This document shows positions 18,971 through 28,809 of a stretch of DNA of 64,000 nt, piece by piece. The position numbers and the translations under genes were made by a program. The DNA is from Lachancea mirantina (lineage: Eukaryota > Ascomycota > Saccharomycetes > Saccharomycetales > Saccharomycetaceae): the NCBI GenBank assembly GCA_900074745.1, contig LT598467.1, positions 1,054,001 through 1,118,000 of the forward strand, given 5' to 3'. The notes under the pieces are model-generated. The model saw nothing but the letters and a program-made list of their open reading frames with translations. It made no database searches and was not told the DNA's origin. The first letter of the stretch is position 1; every line of letters begins with the position of its first letter.

Positions 18971-19627
18971 ATGTCAGACGAACTTAGCAAATTGAGAAAA
19001 CAGGTAGAAGAGCTGCAAGAATTGGTCAAGAAGCAGAACTTGTTGATCAGCAAGACGGGCCAATCCGTTTTGGAACTTCAAGTTGCGAAACAAAGGGCCG
19101 ATGTGGACAGTTTTGACACGAAATTCGGTTCCAGTAAGGGATCCAAGTCTGGTGGGAATTTGGTCGACACAACCGATTTTGCGACTAACGAGGATTTGGT
19201 GACTTTGGTAGGTGAATTGCAATCGCAGTTAGACTCGATTGAGGAACGTTCGATTAGAAGAACCATCAATTCGACCAAAATCAAAGATGACGAATTTTTG
19301 GTGGCTTTGCCCAACGCCTATGGGGAAATTCCTGAAACTTCGGAAGGGTGGTTCCCACGTTCCGTTGGTGATTTGGAAAAAATCCCAGACACCAAGCTGT
19401 TCAGATTGGCCAAGTTTTACGAATTGCTACCACCTTCGCTCGAAGAACAGGAGAAATTTGAAGATTTCGTTGAGGGCAAACTCGACAATTTTCATATCAA
19501 CGACATAACCGAGGACCAAATTGAAAAGGAACTCAAGGGCTACACGAAGGATCAACTCACGGAGATTTTCAATGACGTGGCAAGGTATTTGGGTGTCAAG
19601 AATAGGAGAGGCATTGAATTTTATTAA
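18971..19627 (+). CDS. MRP8: Mrp8 homologue
   Basis: This 218-aa protein (yeast Mrp8, 219) is colinear with its homologue. The first ~30 residues form a heptad-rich coiled coil (LSKLRKQVEELQELVKKQNLLI). A Ser/Gly-rich linker and a conserved acidic globular part follow (EIPETSEGWFPRSVGDL, LFRLAKFYELLPPSLEEQEKFEDFV). The yeast gene was once listed as a mitochondrial ribosomal protein, but no targeting sequence is evident here and the molecular role is not established. It sits at the end of the YKL146-142 block and carries its own TATA box. Confidence 0.93.
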   Translation: MSDELSKLRKQVEELQELVKKQNLLISKTGQSVLELQVAKQRADVDSFDTKFGSSKGSKSGGNLVDTTDFATNEDLVTLVGELQSQLDSIEERSIRRTINSTKIKDDEFLVALPNAYGEIPETSEGWFPRSVGDLEKIPDTKLFRLAKFYELLPPSLEEQEKFEDFVEGKLDNFHINDITEDQIEKELKGYTKDQLTEIFNDVARYLGVKNRRGIEFY

Positions 19628-19750
19628 TCGATGAGCCCGTCTTAGATTGCTGATACCCCATTATGTAGTGAGTACGATTAATATAAAAAAAGGTAGCGAG
19701 AAATAGCTAATGATGCTTTATCTATTACGACGGAGTGGCGAGGCTAGATG

Positions 19751-21760
19751 CTAGCGTCTATGTCTCTTTGGATTCGAACCCAAGGCGTTTTCCTGTCTAG
19801 GCCCACGTTTTTTAGAGCCCTGTGCACTGGAAATGCGGTAAGCGGCTTCCGGGAACAACTCGCTTTCTTGATCTCTGATAATCTTTTTCCAATCATATCT
19901 TTTCCGTAAAAAATTGTCGAGTGACCAATTCTTCCACGTCTGCCTTCCGTAGACACTATTTTTCACCTTTGTAGCCTCATTTGTCAACGATGTCGCGATT
20001 CTTTCCTTGTACATGGTCAACTGAGCACTGAAATCCCATAGTTTATCAACGAGATGCGATCCGTAAGCATTACACGCCAAATTGACCGTATCGGTACAAA
20101 ATATGTTAAGTAGAAGCTTCCTCTTAATCTTTTCGACCCTCTTGACCTGTAAAGTATGTTCAACGACTCGTGAGAACACTCCATGATAGCACATTTGTAA
20201 AAGCCTCTCGTGCGGTAGGTCTAAAAAACCATCAATTGTCATGTTAAGGAATTTGTCATCGTAATCTATCAATTTCTCAAGGAATAAAGACCTTCTTCTT
20301 TCTTCCGCGGTGGGCCAATCGCCTTTAGTGTTACCCAAAGTACTGCTGCTCAAATGGAGGCATGTTTCTAAAATGCCAGATTTATTCTCCTTTTGTGAAC
20401 CGAATTTGGCAAGCAGTTGCTCTATTATCTGATCACGCATAAAGTTGTCTTGACGGATACTGCAATCAACAATTTCAGTGCAGAAATCCAGATGAGAATC
20501 AAGATAAGTCTGAAGTTCGGGTACAAGATCCATGAGAAGCGATCTTACCTCATTTTGATGCAAATGTTTTAAAAGCGCTTGAATTACGAAAACACCTGTC
20601 GAATCTCTCCTGGCCAATTTTACCACCCGATCCTTCATATAAAGGCTGAAGAGACGTTCAGTGTATTTAGGTCTCGAAGATGAAACCACATTCTGTAGAA
20701 AATGCGACCCGACAGAGTTAGAAAGTAAGTATTCAACAAAGGCTTCCTCTTTTGGATCTTTCTCGTCTGTAGAAGAGAAAATGAGATGCCAGAAAGACCG
20801 GTCTCTATCGAAAATACCTTCGATTTGGATCACCAATTGCAGCACTGGAGAAGCAACAGGGTCTATGCAGAGTTCCCTCACTTTTGTGATCGAGGTTAGG
20901 TCTACATTACCCCGTTTCGATGAACCCAATTCACCACCACCGCTCAGGTCTTTGTAAAATGAAGCCAGAATCGCACGCAATTTGATTTTAAACGAATCTG
21001 GAGTCCTATAAACACGGTTAAAATCTTCATTGTCTTTAATATCGATCATTTTACGTGCGATCTTGGATTTTTTAGACCTCAACGATGAATTGTTCAAAGT
21101 GGTGCTTGGAAGCGTCTTAGATGAAATAATAAGCAAAACGAGACGCAGAACATGCGAGGCATATCGGTGAGAAACCATAGCCCTAAAATGGGGCTCTAAC
21201 TCGTCTACCATGCGCAGGAACAATTGTTCCATAGTATTTGTCGAATCCTCAAAAGAAGGTGTCAAAAGCTCTTTTTCCACCAATGAGGCACTTCTCACCA
21301 ATACAGTCTCCAAAACATGCGACGAATACTTATGGCACGCAAGATTGTAGAAAAACCCATGAAAAGTCTCAAAAATTTCTTTGAGCTGCAAATTGTCTGC
21401 GGCAAGTATGATACGTTCCATTAATTTCGAACATATCTGAGACGTAGCGAGTTTCAGCTCTTTCTTTTTGCTTTCTTCGATGACACCGCGAATGAACGCT
21501 TCCTTTTCTTCTGGGGATTCAAATGCATCGATGGCAAGTGTCGATTCGGCCTGTTTGAAATATTCCAACTCTTCAGTGTTCAAAACCCCAAAAAACGTGT
21601 TTGGATCTTGACCTTTCTGGCTTCCGTTCGTCTCGTTTCCACTAAATCCTATCACTTCGCTCGCCTCGCTTTTGGAACACTCATTGAGACTATTTTCCTC
21701 GATCTCGTGTGTTTTTTGTCGCTCTTTGATAGCAATTCTTCTTCCTCTAGGTTTACCCAT
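19751..21760 (-). CDS. NOP9: Pumilio-like pre-rRNA-binding protein Nop9
   Basis: Nop9 (669 aa; yeast 666) is an essential nucleolar protein of Pumilio-type helical repeats that binds 20S pre-rRNA near the 18S 3' end and helps time its cleavage. Seen are a basic start (MGKPRGRR), degenerate PUF repeats across residues ~95-640 ([51 protein letters not shown]) and a basic tail ([14 protein letters not shown]) that would serve as a nuclear signal. It is in tandem with CCT8 (201-bp gap), the YJL010-YJL008 order. A PAC word lies 66 bp upstream of the ATG. Confidence 0.96.
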   Translation of the reverse strand: MGKPRGRRIAIKERQKTHEIEENSLNECSKSEASEVIGFSGNETNGSQKGQDPNTFFGVLNTEELEYFKQAESTLAIDAFESPEEKEAFIRGVIEESKKKELKLATSQICSKLMERIILAADNLQLKEIFETFHGFFYNLACHKYSSHVLETVLVRSASLVEKELLTPSFEDSTNTMEQLFLRMVDELEPHFRAMVSHRYASHVLRLVLLIISSKTLPSTTLNNSSLRSKKSKIARKMIDIKDNEDFNRVYRTPDSFKIKLRAILASFYKDLSGGGELGSSKRGNVDLTSITKVRELCIDPVASPVLQLVIQIEGIFDRDRSFWHLIFSSTDEKDPKEEAFVEYLLSNSVGSHFLQNVVSSSRPKYTERLFSLYMKDRVVKLARRDSTGVFVIQALLKHLHQNEVRSLLMDLVPELQTYLDSHLDFCTEIVDCSIRQDNFMRDQIIEQLLAKFGSQKENKSGILETCLHLSSSTLGNTKGDWPTAEERRRSLFLEKLIDYDDKFLNMTIDGFLDLPHERLLQMCYHGVFSRVVEHTLQVKRVEKIKRKLLLNIFCTDTVNLACNAYGSHLVDKLWDFSAQLTMYKERIATSLTNEATKVKNSVYGRQTWKNWSLDNFLRKRYDWKKIIRDQESELFPEAAYRISSAQGSKKRGPRQENALGSNPKRHRR

Positions 21761-21825
21761 TATATTGCGAATTTAAGGTTCACTGACAAAGGCGTATTTG
21801 GCTTCCTAATATGCCTCTGAAGTAA

Positions 21826-21867
21826 CTCATCGCAGCTCATCTCATCTCATCTCTTCAAAATTTTTCA
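21826..21867 (-). promoter_or_regulatory. PAC and RRPE motifs upstream of NOP9
   Basis: CTCATCGC (PAC, minus-strand GCGATGAG) at 21826-21833 is followed by repeated CTCAT words and an AAAATTTTT (RRPE-like) near 21857. All lie 66-107 bp upstream of the NOP9 ATG, the usual arrangement for ribosome-biogenesis genes. Confidence 0.75.
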
Positions 21868-21961
21868 GTTTTCCGCAACTCTCTACAAGCTAGGTCGTGG
21901 TAACACTATTGACGAAAAATATACAAGAGCCGCTATCGTGATGATCAATAACAAGCTACCT

Positions 21962-23647
21962 TTAATCATCCTGGTCCCAGTTGCCAGGTTTTGGCCTACT
22001 GGGAGGAGCTGGTCCACCGGCTCTTTTAGCCATTATAATTTGGTCGACCGACAGTACGGTGGTGGCCGCTTCTGTAGCCACGTTGATAGCGAATTTCTTG
22101 GCAGATAATAGATCGTAGATGCCTTCTTCCCTGATGTCTTTGATGCCGTCAGGGCTTTCTCCGTCTATGTCGATACCTTGAAATTGACCCGTCTCTGAGT
22201 CCTTCTCTGAGTCAGTGTGAGCTGCGTATAAGTTAGGTAGAACCTCGTTAACGTCCAAACCTGCGGTTTCCGCCAGTGTTCTTGGAACGACCTCAAAAGC
22301 AATAGCGAATTGCTTGATGGCAAGCTGCATGAGACCTGGAGTCTTGCCGCCGTACTGCGTAATTTTCGAAATAAGTTCGATTTCGGTAGCTCCTGCACCT
22401 GGTAGAAGTTTCCCGCCATCTGGTTTCATGAGACCCTTGATTGCAGCGACGCCGTCGTCAATTGCCCTTTCGATGTCATCGAGGTTGTTCTGTGTGGCAC
22501 CACGCAATACGATCGTAGCGGTTCGCGTAGCTTCGTTTTCTTCCTGTTGGAAGACGGTTACTCTGTCACCGCCAATCTCAGTGGTTTTAACAGTTTCTAT
22601 GACACCCAATTCTTCAGGAGTTGGAGCACCCAGTCTGGGCAATGGCGTCGCGCCACACACACGACAAATTCTGCGCACTTCAAATTTACTTGGAACTTTC
22701 AAGACCAAAAGTCCATATTTGTTCAGATAATGCAAGGCTAATTCTCCGACACCTGCGCCTGCAATAACGCAGTTCACGCCTGCATCTGCGATTTCTTTGA
22801 TCATGGCGTCTAATTGCTTTTCTTCACCTTTGGTGAAATCCAACATCTCATCTGCGTTGTGCAACAGGACTGTGCCCTTCCCCTCCGTATTGGCAATGTC
22901 GATTGGACAATTGAATACAGCCACTTTGAGTCTTTTGCCTTGTTCTAAAGATTTGATATGACCCTCTGGCTGACGGTTGAAAACCATTCCCTTGATAACT
23001 CTAGAGTCGGAAAGTGAACCCCCCATGATCTTAACCACACGAACAGAATCAACGTTGAAATTGGTCGAAGTCTTTGGTAGAACATGTGACACGGCCTCGG
23101 CGACCAAATTGCTTAAAATGTCTTCAGAACCGTACTTTTTGGACGCTATTACAGGCTTGATAACTTTGATCAATTGCGACTTGTCATGCTTTTCTGTAAT
23201 GTTCTCAACGGCCATCGAATCCAGTTCCTTCAACGTAAATTTTTTGGCCAAATTGTAACCTTGGATGATTTCAATGGCAGAAAGTCCCAGCGCAAGCAAT
23301 TTTTCACTCACGTTCAACAATTCACCTGCTAACACTAAAACTAAATTGGTACCGTCGCCCATATCGATTTTTTGCTGTTCTGTTGCCATCACAAGAACTT
23401 TGACTGCTGGATGTACCAAGTCTAACTCTCTCAGCATTGTTGCCGCGTCATTCGTGACAATCGTCTTACCTAAATGATTCACGATAATCTTGTTGCGTCC
23501 ACAGGGCCCCATCGACGTCAGACACATTTGATGAATCTCACGAATCGCCGCTATCGACTTGTTGATTTGTCCGTCGGCATTCGAATAACTGCTATAACCT
23601 TGCTTGAAAAGCCCGGCATTTGGGTTTTGCGGTAGTTTCAAAGACAT
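21962..23647 (-). CDS. CCT8: Chaperonin TRiC/CCT theta subunit
   Basis: Cct8 (561 aa; yeast 568) is one of the eight paralogous subunits of the cytosolic ring chaperonin that folds actin and tubulin. It starts at the ATG at 23647 (MSLKLPQNPN). ATP-site elements include TSMGPCG (44-50), where most group II subunits have TLGPKG, and GDGTN (97-101), with the catalytic NDAATML segment between. The C-terminus (SVDQIIMAKRAGGPAPP) is typical of the subunit. It is transcribed in the same direction as NOP9. Confidence 0.98.
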   Translation of the reverse strand: MSLKLPQNPNAGLFKQGYSSYSNADGQINKSIAAIREIHQMCLTSMGPCGRNKIIVNHLGKTIVTNDAATMLRELDLVHPAVKVLVMATEQQKIDMGDGTNLVLVLAGELLNVSEKLLALGLSAIEIIQGYNLAKKFTLKELDSMAVENITEKHDKSQLIKVIKPVIASKKYGSEDILSNLVAEAVSHVLPKTSTNFNVDSVRVVKIMGGSLSDSRVIKGMVFNRQPEGHIKSLEQGKRLKVAVFNCPIDIANTEGKGTVLLHNADEMLDFTKGEEKQLDAMIKEIADAGVNCVIAGAGVGELALHYLNKYGLLVLKVPSKFEVRRICRVCGATPLPRLGAPTPEELGVIETVKTTEIGGDRVTVFQQEENEATRTATIVLRGATQNNLDDIERAIDDGVAAIKGLMKPDGGKLLPGAGATEIELISKITQYGGKTPGLMQLAIKQFAIAFEVVPRTLAETAGLDVNEVLPNLYAAHTDSEKDSETGQFQGIDIDGESPDGIKDIREEGIYDLLSAKKFAINVATEAATTVLSVDQIIMAKRAGGPAPPSRPKPGNWDQDD

Positions 23648-24296
23648 TCTTAGATAACTTGAATCTCAGAAATCGAGAAAATCGTGTCAGTTAGTCGAAA
23701 AAGCGTATCCTAAGGCTCCAATTGCAAGTTCTAATCAACTCGCCACTCGCATCGACTAGAAAACTTTTTTAGCTTAATGTCGTATTAGATAGCCCATTTC
23801 GTCAGGTGTGATGCGTTGTTGAAGCTACTCATACTCTACTCACATTAGATTACGTAGCTATTGCTCCTTTTGTACGACAACTTGTTTGTTTGATTATATC
23901 GCTTTATACGTAATTGAGTATGCCTTCTTTTCATAGGCGACCGCAGCTGTATAGCCTATGGCAAATTAGCGATCCTGGCTGCTTCAGAATAGACTGTCGC
24001 ACTTCAAAATTGTGAGTACAAGTATATATCTTTCGCCTTTGCTTGTCACTGGAAGCACTCATTAAGAACTTTTACGAACAGAGCGATATCAATAGTCTTC
24101 CTTTGATCACGTGCATTTTATCGTAGTTTTGAAAAATCCAAAATGTAACTTCAAAATGATCTAAGTTTCGGACAAAAGAAGGCCCGTTATGACCAGCTAG
24201 ACTCAAGAATCAAGGCTGCGTAGGTGTTTTGGGGGTACTGTACCTTTTTCATGTCACGCTATAACCACTTCCTTACATTTCTCTTCATACGTTTCA
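23648..24296. other. Intergenic region CCT8-tRNA-Met
   Basis: This 649-bp AT-leaning spacer provides the CCT8 promoter and the 5' flank of the tRNA gene. I see no gene, no perfect hairpin and no repeat copy in it. A CACGTG lies near 24109. Confidence 0.5.
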
Positions 24297-24369
24297 GCTT
24301 CAGTAGCTCAGTCGGAAGAGCGTCAGTCTCATAATCTGAAGGTCGAGAGTTCGAACCTCCCCTGGAGCA
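24297..24369 (+). tRNA. tRNA-Met (CAU), elongator
   Basis: This is a 73-nt intronless tRNA gene. The acceptor stem pairs gcttcag with ctggagc, the D-arm carries TAGCTCAGTCGGAAGAGC (A box), the anticodon CAT is at 24330-24332 (tRNA positions 34-36) and the T-arm has GTTCGAACC (B box). A run of eight T directly after base 24369 terminates Pol III. The sequence is nearly identical to the S. cerevisiae elongator methionine tRNA, not the initiator. VPS53 starts only 130 bp downstream. Confidence 0.97.
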
Positions 24370-24499
24370 TTTTTTTTCGATATTCTATTTGGAATTTCAT
24401 CATTTAACGACTCTTCAGAGGTTAGCGGCGTGTTTCTGAAGGTTGAGAACAAAGCCTTTACAGGTGTTGCCAATTCAATTGTGCATCGGGCCTAGAAAC

Positions 24500-26908
24500 A
24501 TGAGCATTGATTCCCCCGATTACCAAGTCTTGGACGATTTGGCACTGATTTTGACCGCGGAAAAGTCGCTAACGGACCTCGATTCCCTCATTGCAGCTAC
24601 ATCCAACTACAAACTCTCGTTGGAGAAGGAAATCTTGTCTGATTTGGAGAGCCCCGCGGAAACAAAGGACCTCGGCGACAATGCACCTGATTTGAGCTTT
24701 TTCACTGATGCTTGCGACAGTATTGGGAAGACCGGCAAGCTGGCCGAGAATACACAGAATGCGATTTCTGCACTTATCAAAGACATTTCGTATTTGGACG
24801 TTGCAAAGAGGAACTTGACGCAGACTATGAGTCTGTTCGAGAATCTTAAGATGCTTGCAGACTCGTATTTCGAATGCGAAGGCTGTCTGAGAAATCAAGA
24901 CTTCAAACAAATGTGTTCCCCTTACGAAGTAATGAGCGGGCTAGCGAGATCTTTTGGAGCTTGCAAGTCTGAGGATAATATTGGTCGCCTCTTGGCGTCG
25001 ATTGCGCGACTACAAAATGACACTTATACGGAGATCAAAAAGCGATTCAAAAATTTGTTGGACGCGAAAGGCATCTCAGTCGCAGCGAGCGACGAAACGG
25101 TGTATCGAGACGGTATTTGCCGAATTCTTGACAGTAGTGAGACCCAGAAGCGGGAAATAATCGATATTTGCGTCAGTAAGCTTTTGCAGGATATTGGCGA
25201 GATTTTTCAGATCGACGATGAGGCGGGTTCATTGGAAAACGTGGAAAGACGTTACGTTTATTTCAAGAAAGTCGCGAGTAATTTTACGAATCACTATGCC
25301 AAATTTTTCCCTGCTTCGTGGGACATATCGATGAAATTGACGGCACGATTCTACGCTATGACGCGATCAGATTTATCCCAACTCTTAAATCGCGAAGTTC
25401 GAGAGAGCCCGTCTTTGGACGTTTTCATGAGCGCGTTGCAGGCGACAGTGGAGTTTGAGAAGTATGTGGATGTCAAATTCGCGAATCGGCTTCATTCAGA
25501 GACTGATATCGAAAAGATTTCTGCGTGTTTCGAGCCTCACTTGACGCTCTGGATCTCACATCAAAACGGCTTGTTGAACAACAAAATGATGCAATACATG
25601 CGTGACGATAAGTTACCGCCTTCTATGGATTCTTTAATTATCCCGTCCAGTGCCGATCTTTTCCGAACTTACAGAGGTTTGTTGGGTCAGGTATTAGAAC
25701 TTATAGAGAGTGAAAGCGCGAGAAACAAAATCCTTAGTGAATTGGCCCAGTTTTTCGCCAAATGGGTTTCCATGTATGTGACCAAGATTCTACGTCCCTT
25801 GATTCTGCCGCCAGGTGCTAAAATTCAGGATAAACAGGAGGCAATAATTTACACTGATCTTGTCATTAATACTGCGGATTATTGTTCGACGACCATCGAT
25901 CAACTAATAGAAAAGCTCCATGAATATTTTACGCAACCTTTCGATGCTGAGACGGTGTTTGACGCTCCCAAATCTGCACTTGGGAATGTGATATCTTCAG
26001 AGTTGGCCTTCCTGTTGAACTCTATTGTAGAGCCGGATTTGAAATTCATATGGAGGGAATTCACCAACACTAATTGGGAAAAGATCACAGTGGAGGACTA
26101 TAGTCGGTATATGGTCACACTGAAGACGGTGTTGGTGGAAGATAGTTCTCCCATTCGAAAGATTGATTCTCATTTCAATCGTGACGTTTACAATTGGGTA
26201 TTTTTAGACAAAGTGATCAACTTAGTCATTGATGAATATCTTCGACAAGTGATTGATCTTTTGAGACCTTCGAAACCGTTTGGAGTTCTGACTAAAGAAA
26301 GATCGTTGCAGCCGATACAGGTGATAAACGCTAGTGAACAATTGTTGTTAGATCTCAAACTTTTAGAACAATCGTTCTACAATCTGATCGATCAAGTTTC
26401 GACAAGGATTAATGCACAAGGAGCAAGCTACAAGAGAGTGAGGAGACACATCGACGACAGATTGAAGTCATTCACATCATTTTTGAAAATTCTGGTTATC
26501 CCAACGGATTTACCCGCTACTTACAATGAAAATTACATGGCACTTACCAATAACAATAACAGTATTGTTGCATGGTGTTTTATGCTGGCTTTGAAAGGGA
26601 CGCCGTGGGATCTTGCACTGTGGAAAACGCTTTTCCGAAGTTTCAAAGAATCTGTGCAGGAGGATAGTGACCAGGGTCTTGGGATTTTGGCCAACTATGA
26701 CTCCGCGATCAACGAATTTGTCGATGGTCTGAGGACCATACAAACTCCAGTATGGCGGAGATTTGTAGAAGAAGATTTAAGCCTCAAACCCGCGCCGTCG
26801 TCACCGCCGCTAACAAGTCCCACATCCCCCACTCAAAGACACAATCTCATCAACAACAATTTCAAACAGCTCATGTCAAACAAGGGCTTCTTTAATAGAA
26901 GAAGCTAG
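24500..26908 (+). CDS. VPS53: GARP tethering complex subunit Vps53
   Basis: Vps53 (802 aa; yeast 822) is a subunit of the Golgi-associated retrograde protein complex (Vps51-54), which tethers endosome-derived vesicles at the late Golgi. The start is the ATG at 24500 (MSIDSPDYQVLDD); the frame reaches further upstream only from a TTG. The N-terminal ~200 residues carry the coiled-coil Vps53_N region (DVAKRNLTQTMSLFENLKMLADSY). The remainder is the alpha-helical rod. The tail is Ser/Pro/Thr-rich (PAPSSPPLTSPTSPTQ). It converges with MAD2 with only 16 bp between stop codons. The tRNA-Met upstream leaves at most 130 bp for promoter and leader. Confidence 0.96.
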   Translation: MSIDSPDYQVLDDLALILTAEKSLTDLDSLIAATSNYKLSLEKEILSDLESPAETKDLGDNAPDLSFFTDACDSIGKTGKLAENTQNAISALIKDISYLDVAKRNLTQTMSLFENLKMLADSYFECEGCLRNQDFKQMCSPYEVMSGLARSFGACKSEDNIGRLLASIARLQNDTYTEIKKRFKNLLDAKGISVAASDETVYRDGICRILDSSETQKREIIDICVSKLLQDIGEIFQIDDEAGSLENVERRYVYFKKVASNFTNHYAKFFPASWDISMKLTARFYAMTRSDLSQLLNREVRESPSLDVFMSALQATVEFEKYVDVKFANRLHSETDIEKISACFEPHLTLWISHQNGLLNNKMMQYMRDDKLPPSMDSLIIPSSADLFRTYRGLLGQVLELIESESARNKILSELAQFFAKWVSMYVTKILRPLILPPGAKIQDKQEAIIYTDLVINTADYCSTTIDQLIEKLHEYFTQPFDAETVFDAPKSALGNVISSELAFLLNSIVEPDLKFIWREFTNTNWEKITVEDYSRYMVTLKTVLVEDSSPIRKIDSHFNRDVYNWVFLDKVINLVIDEYLRQVIDLLRPSKPFGVLTKERSLQPIQVINASEQLLLDLKLLEQSFYNLIDQVSTRINAQGASYKRVRRHIDDRLKSFTSFLKILVIPTDLPATYNENYMALTNNNNSIVAWCFMLALKGTPWDLALWKTLFRSFKESVQEDSDQGLGILANYDSAINEFVDGLRTIQTPVWRRFVEEDLSLKPAPSSPPLTSPTSPTQRHNLINNNFKQLMSNKGFFNRRS

Positions 26909-26924
26909 ACCCTCTCCCACAGGA

Positions 26925-27518
26925 TTAATCATTAACCTTATAACTGACTCGCGTGGTAACCTGTTGCCCACCCGTGGAAAACCCTCGAAACTGAACGGAT
27001 TCACCGTCCTGGATTTCTTGGGCGTCTGAGTCTGCCCATTCTAGCGGAACTTTGGCGTTTGCGTCGGTATACGCCAATACGTTAAACGTATAACTACCGT
27101 CATCTGACAATTCAGGTAAAAAAGTCACACTCGCGGTAATCTGTCGTATAAGTGCTCGAATATCCCGTTGCGTTTCTTTCGCATCCTCATCATCGCCATC
27201 ACCCTCATCACCCCGATTACCCCTATCAATACTAAATTCCCATCTTTCTACCGTCTCACACGTATCTTTGTCAATTATGCATAGGACCAATTTCTTACAT
27301 TTTTCGCCCAAAATCCATCGATGAACCTGTTGCAAGATCTGTTTCACATACCGTTTCAATGCATCATCATGGGTCTTTAACAAGTTCAATTCGTATTTTC
27401 TCACCGTCGAAAAGTCCTCCGGTGGGTATATAGCTCGTTGATACAGGATAGTATTGATACTATACTCGAAAAACTCGGAAATCACTCGGGTCGAACCTCT
27501 TAATGAAAGGGGATTCAT
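26925..27518 (-). CDS. MAD2: Spindle checkpoint protein Mad2
   Basis: Mad2 (197 aa; yeast 196) is the HORMA-domain protein that binds Mad1 at unattached kinetochores and, in closed form, sequesters Cdc20 to block anaphase. The whole protein is one HORMA domain: N-terminal helix (RVISEFFEYSINTILYQRAIYPPEDF), central sheet (KLVLCIIDKDTCETVERWEF) and the C-terminal safety belt (SVQFRGFSTGGQQVTTRVSYKVND). An Asp/Glu-rich insert (~residues 98-112) lies in a loop. It is divergent from BET4, with 198 bp between start codons. Confidence 0.97.
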   Translation of the reverse strand: MNPLSLRGSTRVISEFFEYSINTILYQRAIYPPEDFSTVRKYELNLLKTHDDALKRYVKQILQQVHRWILGEKCKKLVLCIIDKDTCETVERWEFSIDRGNRGDEGDGDDEDAKETQRDIRALIRQITASVTFLPELSDDGSYTFNVLAYTDANAKVPLEWADSDAQEIQDGESVQFRGFSTGGQQVTTRVSYKVND

Positions 27519-27658
27519 AATTTAAGGTCAGAGAGATTTGGTAGAGTAATTGACTGGAATTAGGGCCTCTTATACCTGAAATCTGATCGATTTGTTCGTC
27601 TTGAAAGTTGATTCAAGATGTTCAAGATGATCTTGTTCATCTGAAAATCTTGATCTAG

Positions 27659-27689
27659 GTTGCTTCAAAAGACAAACATTTGAAGCAAC
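27659..27689. repeat. Perfect hairpin in the MAD2-BET4 divergent promoter (11-bp arms)
   Basis: The arms gttgcttcaaa (27659-27669) and tttgaagcaac (27679-27689) flank a 9-nt loop, 28 bp before the BET4 ATG. It may fall in the BET4 leader. Confidence 0.85.
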
Positions 27690-27716
27690 TTGACTAATTT
27701 GGCAATCGGCAAGATC

Positions 27717-28768
27717 ATGGTATGTAGAGGCAGTAGCCAAAATATTTGCTGAATTTTCCGCTGTTTATGTTCGTGCTAACAATTGTACAGCACGGCGTCA
27801 AACGGAGACAATGGACCAAAGAGCTGTTGAGACAGAAAAGATCCAATGATGCCATGAAAATCTCAAATTATCGAGCACTTACAGAGGAAGGTTTGACCTT
27901 AAAACGGCAGGGTGTTATAAATTGGGATGCATTTGACAAAACTACTGAAATTTTAAATTTGAACCCAGAGTTTAATGCCATTTGGAATTATAGACGAGAT
28001 TTGATCAAAGCACTTGAAAATAATTTGCCTGACAAATTTTGGGGAAAAGAGCTCAGTTTTACTTTGGAAACGTTGAAAAGGTTTCCTAAAGTGTATTGGA
28101 TTTGGAATCATCGATTTTGGTCGCTCAAGCGGTGTCCTGGCGCGGAAGGTTCAAAGTGGCGTCAGGAACTCAAAATGGTGGATAAAATTTTGAGTCTTGA
28201 CGCTAGAAATTTCCATGGTTGGCATTATCGAAGAACTGTGGTCGAGCGTATCGAAATTGCTGAGCAGACCAGCTTGAATCAACAAGAATTGGCCTTTGCG
28301 ACAGGCAAAATTAATGAAAACATTTCGAATTTCTCTGCATGGCATCAAAGAGCCAATTTGTTACCTAAAATGTTTGCCAATGGTCAAATCGAGAATGAGA
28401 GACAGTTTCTCAAGCAGGAACTTGATTATATCATCACTGCAATGTTTACAGATGCAGAAGATCAATCGGTTTGGTTTTACATAAATTGGTTCATCCAGGA
28501 ATCTTGCATTACTTCCCGTTGGACTAAACAGGAATACCAAAATGCCCTTGAACAATTAGCGGAGTCCGCGGTGGCCATCAATGAAGATGAACGCGAATTT
28601 TCTGGTAAAGATAACAGTTGGTGTTTGAAAATTCTAGTAATTATCGAAACCATAAAGAAACAGAAACTTGGATGTGTCGAAAACGAACAGCGGTCAGAAT
28701 TACTGCAACGTCTCATCGCCGTTGATCCTGTGAGAAGGGAAAGGTACATATATCTTTTGAATGAATAA
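27717..28768 (+). CDS. BET4: Rab geranylgeranyltransferase alpha subunit, spliced
   Basis: Bet4 (326 aa after splicing; yeast 327) pairs with Bet2 to prenylate Rab GTPases such as Ypt1 and Sec4. Exon 1 is only the ATG at 27717-27719; exon 2 is 27791-28768, beginning HGVKRRQWTKELLRQK. The homologue begins MHGIKRKQWTKELLRQK, which fixes the junction. Without splicing the frame from 27746 would have no proper start. PFTA (protein prenyltransferase alpha) repeats are visible (FNAIWNYRRDLI, YWIWNHRFW, FHGWHYRRTVV, FSAWHQRANL). Yeast BET4 also has an intron near its start. It converges with CTK2 (41-bp gap). Confidence 0.96.
27720..27790 (+). other. Spliceosomal intron of BET4
   Basis: A 71-nt intron begins GTATGT (consensus 5' splice site) directly after the start codon. 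It has TGCTAAC at 27774-27780 as branch site and ends TTGTACAG at 27790. The branch site differs from TACTAAC at its second base. The branch-to-acceptor distance is only about 10 nt. Confidence 0.93.
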
Positions 28769-28809
28769 TGCTGAATGATCTACGTGCGTATGTGGTTATT
28801 TAGGATGCT

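Noticed and set aside
19770-19780. Second exact B-box word (minus strand) in the 3' end of NOP9
   Set aside because: It lies in coding sequence for Gly-Ser-Asn-Pro, with no tRNA fold or A box. Chance or codon use is sufficient.
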